Assembly: GCA_004195305.1 (NCBI GenBank)
Contig: SDWN01000830.1
Location: forward strand, 1 to 11,463
Direction of reading: 5' to 3'
Length of the DNA: 11,463 nt
DNA from: Neptunomonas sp.
GTDB lineage: Bacteria > Pseudomonadota > Gammaproteobacteria > Pseudomonadales > Balneatricaceae
The translations under genes and the position numbers were made by a program. This document shows positions 6,293-11,463 of this stretch, one piece after another (positions within the stretch are counted from its first letter, which is position 1; the number at the start of each line of letters is the position of its first letter). A model generated the notes under the pieces. The model did no database searches and was not told the origin of the DNA. It saw only the letters and a list, made by a program, of their open reading frames with translations.

Positions 6293-7741
6293 ATGGGCCA
6301 GGAAGGCATTCAAGAAGGCGTGTTCGAGGCCTTCAAAAAAACTGTTGATAAGCACTCTGACGCTACGTTTGAGTCGCTTCACCGGCTCCGCAGCGGGCAC
6401 AAATGCATTGGCATCACCGGATTGAGTCGCAGTGGTAAATCTACTTTTATTACCAGCTTAATCAGCCAGCTGCTTAATCATGAAAAAGCCAAGCTTGGAG
6501 CGTTTTCGCCCTGGATCTCTAAGCGAATCAAAGCGGTTAAAGTTCATCCGCTTGGCGATCGTTCACTGAGCGAGTTTCCTTATAGTGACGCCATAAAATC
6601 TTTGACAGCAGTGCCGCCATCCTGGCCAGATTCAACGACCGATATCAGCGGCTGTCTGCTTGAGATCAAACTGCAAAAAAAGGCCCCATGGCCCTGGGAG
6701 GCAGACACTAAAAGTGTCTATTTAGAGCTTCGTGATTATCCGGGAGAGTGGCTGCTTGATCTTCCCCTGATGGACATGAGCTTCTCGGAGTGGTGCTCGC
6801 AATGCGCAGCACAATTCACCCAGGAGCCGCGTGCTTCTTTGCTCGGTGGCCTGCTTAATGAGTTGCAGCAACTCGATCCTTTAGCGCCCTTTAACGAAGT
6901 CAAACTGACCGCGCTAAAGCAACAGTATGTCGAGTTTTTAAAGCGCTGCAAGGAGCAAACACATGCATTGAGCTTGATTCAGCCGGGACGATTTCTTATT
7001 CCGGGTAAATTTTCAGACGAGCAGGCGCTTCAGTTTGTGCCAATTTTGAGCTGCAACGCGCGTACCCGAGCGCAGCTTGAAGGTGCGGATGCCAACAGCT
7101 ACTTCAAAATATTAGAACAGCGCTACAACGCCTACGTAGACCGGGTTGTTTCTCCATTTTACAAGAAGTTCTTCCGCCCGATCGATAGGCAGGTTGTGTT
7201 GGTTGATGTCATCAATGCGCTCAACGGTGGCCCGGAGTACATCGCCGATATGCAGCATGCATTATCAAATATTTGCGATAGTTTTTCGTACGGGAATAGT
7301 AGCCCAATCATCAAGTTGTTCAGCCCGAACATTGAGAAAGTCATCTTTGCTGCGTCGAAAATTGATCAAGTTGTCGCCAAAGATCATGACAATGTCAGGC
7401 AGCTGCTCTCATCCGTTGTCCGTAAAGCCCTTGAAGAGGCCGCCTACAAAGGTGCAGAGCATAAGTCAGAAGCTATTGCCGCCATTCGTTCTTCAGATGA
7501 AGCGGATCTTCGCGGTTCGTTCGGATTAAAAGGCGTAGACCTCGAGGGTGAGTCTATTGGCTACATCCACCCCATCATGCCGGATCACGTTCCGTCAACG
7601 GATGAGTGGCAGCCGTTCGTAGCGTGGAAAATCCCTATGCTTAGGCCTCCCTCAGGTGTTCGTTGTGATCAGGATCAGGCCATCCCGCATATTCGTATGG
7701 ATCAGGTGCTGCAAGACTTAATCGGAGATATGTGTTCATGA
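6293..7741 (+). CDS. ycjX: YcjX-family P-loop GTPase (DUF463)
   Basis: A 482-aa YcjX-family protein, close in length to E. coli YcjX. The Walker A loop is GLSRSGKST (43-51). The family hallmark RDYPGEWLLDLPLM (147-160) follows and probably serves as the switch/Walker B region, with later blocks such as LFSPNIEKVIFAASKIDQV forming a base-recognition-like segment. YcjX binds guanine nucleotide and is induced with the phage-shock (Psp) membrane-stress response in E. coli; its molecular job is unknown. Reading is open further upstream to a TTG at 6257, but the ATG at 6293 has GAGGA seven bases before it and gives the expected N terminus. The gene overlaps ycjF by ATGA and is divergent from the FtsZ gene. 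Confidence 0.9.
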   Translation: MGQEGIQEGVFEAFKKTVDKHSDATFESLHRLRSGHKCIGITGLSRSGKSTFITSLISQLLNHEKAKLGAFSPWISKRIKAVKVHPLGDRSLSEFPYSDAIKSLTAVPPSWPDSTTDISGCLLEIKLQKKAPWPWEADTKSVYLELRDYPGEWLLDLPLMDMSFSEWCSQCAAQFTQEPRASLLGGLLNELQQLDPLAPFNEVKLTALKQQYVEFLKRCKEQTHALSLIQPGRFLIPGKFSDEQALQFVPILSCNARTRAQLEGADANSYFKILEQRYNAYVDRVVSPFYKKFFRPIDRQVVLVDVINALNGGPEYIADMQHALSNICDSFSYGNSSPIIKLFSPNIEKVIFAASKIDQVVAKDHDNVRQLLSSVVRKALEEAAYKGAEHKSEAIAAIRSSDEADLRGSFGLKGVDLEGESIGYIHPIMPDHVPSTDEWQPFVAWKIPMLRPPSGVRCDQDQAIPHIRMDQVLQDLIGDMCS

Positions 7742-8802
7742 GCAAGGACGGTGCACAAGGTCGAGGTGAACCAGCCCAAAGAACCCAAGGGCAAACATTT
7801 CGTCTTCATGATGACGAGCTGCCGACGAGCCCTCCTGATGCCATTGACGCGAGTCCGACTGCGGCACAGGCCAGCAAGCTGCACTATGAACCCGTCCGGC
7901 TGGGGCGTAAGCGTGTTAAAGGGCTCAAATGGTTGGCAATACTGGTGCTGATCTATGTGAGTGGGTTGCTGCTGTATCAGATGTACGCGCTGGCTGATCA
8001 GATATGGCGTCTGCACTGGCTGCTGGGGGCGCTATTTATGCTGTTTGTTGCCGCATTACTGATTGCGATAGCCGTGGCGCTAAGAGCGTGGCTCATCGAT
8101 AATGACAAGCTCTCAACCGTACATGCGTTTCAGCACCAGGCACGGCGCTTTCGGGAGCGCAGGACGCACGGCCAAATCATCCTTTATGTGCAGCAGTTGG
8201 CGGAGTTTTATCGCGGTAAACCCCAGGCGGTTGGTTACGAAAGCATGCAGGCGTCCTTGCCTAGCTATGCCGATGATCAAGAGACGCTGCAACATATCGA
8301 GAATCACTTCTTGTCGACACTGGATGCGCAAGCATTGGCGTGTATTAAGACGTACAGCAGTCAGACCGGTGTCGCCGTCGCGCTAAGCCCCTGGGCATCC
8401 ATGGACATGCTCTTAACGCTCTGGCGAAACATGGTGATGATTGAAGAGATTGCAAAGATTTATGGCATTCGACCCAGCTACCCCAATAGATTTAAAATTC
8501 TCGTACAGGTACTTAACAACATGGCCTTTGCGGGCAGTTCAGAGTTAGCGCTGGACTATTTGGCCAGCGTTAGCGATAACACGCTCACGTTTCCGCTAGC
8601 GGGTCGAGTCGGTCAGGGCCTGGGTTCCACGCTGATCTCAGCACGGATAGGGCTGTCAGCGGTTAATCTGTGTCGCCCGGTGCCGTTTGCTGATTCACAA
8701 ACGCCTAAACTGACTGCTCTTATGGCATCAATCGCGCGTGACGTGCTTGCGCGTCTTGGTTCAATCGATGCGTTAAAATCAACGCAAAGTAAACGGACGT
8801 AG
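7738..8802 (+). CDS. ycjF: YcjF-family inner-membrane protein (TIGR01620/DUF697)
   Basis: A 354-aa membrane protein. A polar N-terminal segment (1-60) precedes two transmembrane helices (about 63-85, WLAILVLIYVSGLLLY; and about 94-116, LLGALFMLFVAALLIAIAV). A large C-terminal domain ends in the YcjF/DUF697-type motif with FPLAGRVGQGLGSTLISARI followed by GLSAVNLCRPVPF. The start is the ATG in the ATGA overlap with the ycjX stop; a GTG two codons earlier would also be in frame but is less likely. The overlap implies translational coupling and a joint function, as for the conserved ycjX-ycjF pair. The role is presumably to tether or partner the YcjX GTPase at the membrane (inference). The chemoreceptor remnant begins directly after the stop. 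Confidence 0.88.
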   Translation: MSKDGAQGRGEPAQRTQGQTFRLHDDELPTSPPDAIDASPTAAQASKLHYEPVRLGRKRVKGLKWLAILVLIYVSGLLLYQMYALADQIWRLHWLLGALFMLFVAALLIAIAVALRAWLIDNDKLSTVHAFQHQARRFRERRTHGQIILYVQQLAEFYRGKPQAVGYESMQASLPSYADDQETLQHIENHFLSTLDAQALACIKTYSSQTGVAVALSPWASMDMLLTLWRNMVMIEEIAKIYGIRPSYPNRFKILVQVLNNMAFAGSSELALDYLASVSDNTLTFPLAGRVGQGLGSTLISARIGLSAVNLCRPVPFADSQTPKLTALMASIARDVLARLGSIDALKSTQSKRT

Positions 8803-8803
8803 A

Positions 8804-9100
8804 CAATTAATTGACGGGGCTTCGGAGGGATCGCCGCAAGACTTTCTACCGCCGCAGGCCTTAGCGGGTATACGTGCGCTGCGTTATGCAGATGCTGAGT
8901 ATTTCTTCGTACTCGACCGGGACTACAACATGCTGATGCACCCTATCCGCGCCAAGGTGGACGGGAATGTTGTCAATATCAATTTGGTATCAGAAGAACG
9001 CTCTCAAGGTGCTCTGCATATTGCCCAGTCGAGCGAAGAGCTGGCACGACTGGCTGAGCATCTTGAAGAAGTTTCAGAACGTTTCACCGTTCAGGGCTAA
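8804..9100 (+). pseudogene. Methyl-accepting chemotaxis protein remnant, internally deleted
   Basis: An open frame of 98 codons runs from the ycjF stop to a TAA at 9098-9100. It has no ATG, GTG or TTG before codon 43 (8930). The first part resembles the core of a chemoreceptor Cache sensor domain: ALRYADAEYFFVLDRDYN followed by MLMHPI, with the conserved HP. The last part, VSEERSQGALHIAQSSEELA then RLAEHLEEVSERFTV, resembles the second methylation helix and C terminus of MCPs. The TM, HAMP and signalling-tip regions that should lie between are absent, and the junction near 8960-8985 keeps the frame. The N-terminal TM segment is also missing. It is therefore a doubly deleted relic, unlikely to be translated unless by read-through from ycjF. 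Family assignment is from motifs only. Confidence 0.65.
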
Positions 9101-9117
9101 CGCCTGCGGCATGATGA

Positions 9118-9145
9118 AGGGGCCGATCGGCCCCTGAGCGCGGGG
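9118..9145. terminator. Strong GC hairpin after the chemoreceptor remnant
   Basis: AGGGGCCGATCGGCCCCT (9118-9135) is a perfect 18-base palindrome able to form a stable hairpin with a GATC loop, 18 bases past the remnant's stop codon. No real U-tract follows. It may end transcription of ycjXF weakly or protect the mRNA 3' end. Confidence 0.35.
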
Positions 9146-9166
9146 CTCTTAGCTGAACTCATAACC

Positions 9167-9187
9167 GAACTCTGAACTCTGAACTCT
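9167..9187. repeat. Three tandem 7-bp repeats
   Basis: GAACTCT occurs three times without spacing at 9167-9173, 9174-9180 and 9181-9187, with a related GAACTC at 9154-9159. This is a small simple repeat in non-coding DNA. Confidence 0.7.
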
Positions 9188-9354
9188 GCCTTCGGGTCCG
9201 CGATAACGGCACCGACTCTCGCGCTTGCGGTTGTCGACGGCGCCGATCAACGAGATCGTTACCGCGCACAGTGAATTAAAAAACGCGCATACCCGCTGCA
9301 GCACAACCGCATGTGATCGAGGCAGTACGACAGTTTGGGGCGTTTGCTGCGGAT

Positions 9355-9400
9355 AAAAAAAGCGGGCGGATATGTATGCCAAGAATGACCGGCTCCGCCC
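9355..9400 (-). terminator. Intrinsic terminator on the minus strand, probably for msrA
   Basis: On the minus strand GGGCGGA (9400-9394) and TCCGCCC (9370-9364) form a 7-bp stem, followed by GC and seven T residues (9361-9355). The 23-base loop can pair further internally (GCC with GGC). Removing the inserted elements at 9495-9797 would place this about 95 bases past the msrA stop codon, so it is probably msrA's original terminator, now about 400 bases away. Confidence 0.5.
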
Positions 9401-9494
9401 GTGGGTCGTCAACGCGATGAGTATTTGTTAACGACACTCCAAGTGTAGGTCCACATTTGGGTATCTGCCAGTCGATGGGGATGGAATAACAGAA

Positions 9495-9562
9495 CTAGGA
9501 GGCTGACCTACTCGGCAACAGCGCCTGCGTTGCTCTACCGCTACGCTCGGTCAGGCTCCTAG
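9495..9562. mobile_element. 68-bp CTAG-flanked palindromic element (MITE-like)
   Basis: The ends at 9495-9508 (CTAGGAGGCTGACC) and 9549-9562 (GGTCAGGCTCCTAG) are inverted repeats matching at 13 of 14 positions. The interior (9508-9539) shares 29 of 32 bases with the repeat at 4106-4137. It abuts the next element, sharing its CTAG at 9559-9562. There is no coding capacity; movement would depend on a transposase elsewhere. Confidence 0.6.
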
Positions 9563-9797
9563 GAGGTTGTCCGAGAATAGCGATCGTAGCGAGAGAGGTT
9601 CATTTTGAGTCAGATTATTCGATCATTTGCAAAGATAAATCGGCAGGACAGCCGATTTACACAGCAATAGCTGCCCGTAGGGCAAGCTGCAGGGACGCAG
9701 CTTGTGAATAGTGGTTCTATTTGACAAAAATGAGCGTGTAATCTGGCCGAAATGAGCATTTCGCAGTAGGTCTGTCTGTTCTCGGACAGCCTCCTAG
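9559..9797. mobile_element. 239-bp MITE-like element with 22-bp terminal inverted repeats, abutting msrA
   Basis: The terminal repeats 9559-9580 and 9776-9797 match in inverted orientation at 20 of 22 positions and both begin with CTAG. Inside are hairpins AAATCGGC/GCCGATTT (about 9637-9658) and CAAGCTGC/GCAGCTTG (about 9683-9704). No transposase is present. A 4-bp CTAG target would fit the YTAR preference of IS5-group elements, but the parent family is not established. The right-hand CTAG contains the msrA stop codon. Confidence 0.7.
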
Positions 9798-10300
9798 TGA
9801 TCCGTCTGGCGTTTTGGCAGTACCCAGTTCTGGCGAGGAAAGTGGCAGCTGTAACCGTCAGGGAGATGCTCCAGGTAGTCCTGATGCTCCGGCTCTGCCT
9901 CCCAGAACTCTCTAGCCGGTTCTAGCTCGGTGACCACCTTGGCGGGCCAGAGTCCCGACGCATCCACATCTGCGATCGTGTTCAGTGCGATCTTATTCTG
10001 TTCTTCATTCAGGTAGTAGATCGCCGAACGGTATGAGGGACCCAAGTCGTTTCCTTGGCGGCTGGGGGTGGTTGGATCGTGGATTTGAAAGAAGAATTCC
10101 AGCAGACGACGGTAGCTGATCCGGTCGGGGTCATAGCTGATCTCGATCCCCTCGGCATGAGTGCCGTGATTGCGATAAGTCGCGTTAGGCACGTCACCAC
10201 CGGTATAGCCAACACGGGTTCGGATCACGCCTGGCAGTTTGCGAATCAGGTCCTGCATTCCCCAGAAACAACCCCCGGCAAGAACAGCGCGCTCAGTCAT
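9794..10300 (-). CDS. msrA: Peptide methionine-(S)-S-oxide reductase MsrA
   Basis: A 168-aa short-form MsrA, a cytoplasmic enzyme that reduces methionine-S-sulfoxide in oxidised proteins using thioredoxin as electron donor. The catalytic motif GGCFWGMQ (9-16) carries the nucleophile C11. VGYTGGD (31-37), THAEGIEISYDP (47-58), and QIHDPTTPSRQGNDLGPSYR (72-91) are the conserved substrate-pocket blocks. The tail SCHFPRQNWVLPKR ends about where short MsrA proteins end. AAGAGGAGAT upstream of the ATG is a strong ribosome binding site. The stop codon (TAG, 9796-9794) lies within the CTAG end of the adjacent mobile element, so the C terminus was preserved by target duplication or slightly altered by insertion. 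The gene appears monocistronic. Confidence 0.95.
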   Translation of the reverse strand: MTERAVLAGGCFWGMQDLIRKLPGVIRTRVGYTGGDVPNATYRNHGTHAEGIEISYDPDRISYRRLLEFFFQIHDPTTPSRQGNDLGPSYRSAIYYLNEEQNKIALNTIADVDASGLWPAKVVTELEPAREFWEAEPEHQDYLEHLPDGYSCHFPRQNWVLPKRQTDH

Positions 10301-10648
10301 ATTGATCTCCTCTTGTTGCGGTATCAGGTCGTTTTATTGTGTAGGCACAAGCGTAGCACGACGCCATCAGAAAAGAGCATCCTGATGCGCTGCTGTGGCA
10401 TTGTGACAGGTTAAAACATGGCAGGTGTCTGTTCGCACTTAGCGGCTTGGATTGGGTAAAAAACATGCCAAGCCATCAACCACCGGGTAGGATTCAGCCT
10501 CCTAGCGGAGGTTCATTCCTTCAATTGGAAGTAGTCCACTATTTTATTGATCCATCGGCATGGTTTAGCGTCGGCTCTGGCAACATCTTTCCGGTATGGC
10601 TAAGCCTGGCTGACACCCACTGAAACGCATTATTTGTTGCGCTCATGA
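10301..10648. other. Intergenic region between msrA and the TPR gene
   Basis: About 350 bases holding the msrA leader and promoter region (no clear consensus boxes) and the 3' flank of the TPR gene. It contains a 7-bp inverted repeat, GGCTTGG at 10444-10450 and CCAAGCC at 10468-10474. A possible solo end of the CTAGGAGG repeat family lies at 10495-10505. I see no small gene or U-tract terminator. Confidence 0.4.
10495..10505. repeat. Possible solo end of the CTAGGAGG repeat family
   Basis: CAGCCTCCTAG is identical to the last 11 bases of the 9559-9797 element, and CCTCC-TAGC-GGAGG forms a small hairpin at the same place. The match is short and could be a trace of an excised or decayed copy, or chance. 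Confidence 0.3.
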
Positions 10649-11444
10649 TTAATTCGGCATTCCAATTGAGCGGAGGTTTTTGCGTATTCTGTACGCTTTT
10701 TTCAGCTCCAGGTGAATCTTGGCGTCATCAGCGCTATAAGTTAATGCTTTTTCCCAGAACATAATCGCTTGATCGATGTCTGTGACCAGGGTTTTCCGAC
10801 CTAGATCGTAATAGTGCTGTGCCATCTGCTCACGGAGACTCTCTTCGAGCAGTTCAAGCCTGTTGGAGGTGATCCCCTGCGCGGCGGCTTGGCGGAGTAG
10901 CGCCCATGATGCGTCCAGATCGCCCTTTTTCTGGAACAGCAGAGCCTGAGCCAGGTAGGCCTCTTCGAGCCAGCGGTTCAGGGATAAGGGGCGTCGGTCG
11001 GGTGGCCAATTGGCGCTGCTTTTGATCAGTTCAAGGTAGCGTTTCTGATCGTAGAGCGCTTTGGCTTTTTGTTGTGGTTGTGGTTGTGGCTGGGCGTCGG
11101 CGGGGACTTCCTGGGTCTGAATGACAACATTCGGGGCGGAGTCCCTGGTGGGTTCTGGAATCGATGCGGGGCGCCGCTTGCTAGGTTCCGATAGTTGCGT
11201 GAAGGGTCGCTGACCGGGCTGGCTGGCCAGTATCGTTGCAGTAGCATTTCCCATCATCTCGGGTTCCTGGACGCCTTGGCCTGCGATGATGTAATTACTG
11301 TGTTCTGCTAGCTGTCTTTTTTGTCCCGGCTTAGCGTTTTTAACCAGTTGGCGTAGCTGCATCTCTCGAACGGAGGCCTGTCTAAGGAGGTTGAATGCTT
11401 CTAGGTTTGCAGGATCAATCCTGAGGGCGGTGAGCAGTTCCCGC
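10649..11444 (-). CDS. TPR-repeat protein, 5'-truncated at contig end
   Basis: The C-terminal 264 genuine residues of a tetratricopeptide-repeat protein; the N terminus lies beyond the contig, and the apparent MCIRDR start is adapter. A TPR-like helix pair opens the fragment (ELLTALRIDPANLEAFNLLR, residues 2-21). A low-complexity, proline- and glutamine-rich linker follows (about 65-125, including QPQPQPQQ), then more helical repeats (LEEAYLAQALLFQKKGDLDA; QAIMFWEKALTYSADDAKIH). TPR arrays mediate protein-protein contacts. With the N terminus missing I cannot tell whether it is secreted, lipid-anchored or cytoplasmic. No partner is evident, as the next gene upstream is not in the window. Confidence 0.75.
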
Positions 11445-11463
11445 CTGTCTCTTATACACATCT
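11445..11463 (-). other. Nextera transposase adapter (mosaic end), not genomic
   Basis: The last 19 bases are ctgtctcttatacacatct, the reverse complement of the adapter at position 1. Genomic sequence ends at 11444, and the apparent N-terminal MCIRD of the TPR gene is artefactual. Confidence 0.98.

Noticed and set aside
9149..9412. 87-codon minus-strand open frame ending in ...SEFGYEFS
   Set aside because: It spans the minus-strand terminator and the GAACTCT tandem repeats, has no ribosome binding site I can see, and resembles no protein family; most likely non-coding.

Overview
The window is an 11.4-kb metagenome-style contig, almost certainly from a gammaproteobacterium. The evidence is the ycjX-ycjF pair, an ArfA-type ribosome rescue peptide, an FtsZ with an IPxxLR-type tail, short-form MsrA, hipBA, and a methyl-accepting chemotaxis protein (MCP) remnant. 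I cannot name a genus. Both termini are 19-nt Nextera mosaic-end adapter sequence (1-19 and 11445-11463), so genomic DNA runs only from 20 to 11444, and the first and last genes are cut by library preparation.

Layout. 20-368 (+): C-terminal part of a STAS-domain protein. 722-2352 (-): a hipB-hipA toxin-antitoxin operon with a good -10 box and two matching operator-like 26-bp sites in inverted orientation. 2656-3972 (-): a UMF1/Atg22-like MFS transporter with a perfect 12-bp inverted repeat upstream. 4078-4153: a fragment of a short mobile-element family whose ends begin CTAGGAGG. 4475-4654 (+): a 59-codon arfA with an intrinsic terminator inside the coding sequence, matching the known use of nonstop mRNA by this gene family. 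4797-5936 (-): an FtsZ lying outside any division (dcw) cluster, divergent from ycjX-ycjF. 6293-8802 (+): ycjX and ycjF, overlapping by ATGA. 8804-9100 (+): a start-less MCP remnant in which the Cache core is joined in frame to the extreme C terminus. 9495-9797: two abutting MITE-like elements sharing CTAG, the outer one ending exactly on the msrA stop codon. 9794-10300 (-): msrA. 10649-11444 (-): a TPR protein truncated by the contig end.

How it fits together. Several loci deal with stress or quality control: HipBA growth control, ArfA rescue of stalled ribosomes, MsrA repair of oxidised methionine, and YcjX/YcjF, which is membrane-stress associated in E. coli. Apart from ycjXF and hipBA I see no operon linking them. 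The best candidate for an undescribed association is the extra-dcw FtsZ sharing an intergenic region with the YcjX GTPase and its membrane partner YcjF. The best-supported regulatory structure is the terminator within arfA. The repeat family at 4078, 9495, 9559 and possibly 10495 shows recent transposition activity with CTAG targets.
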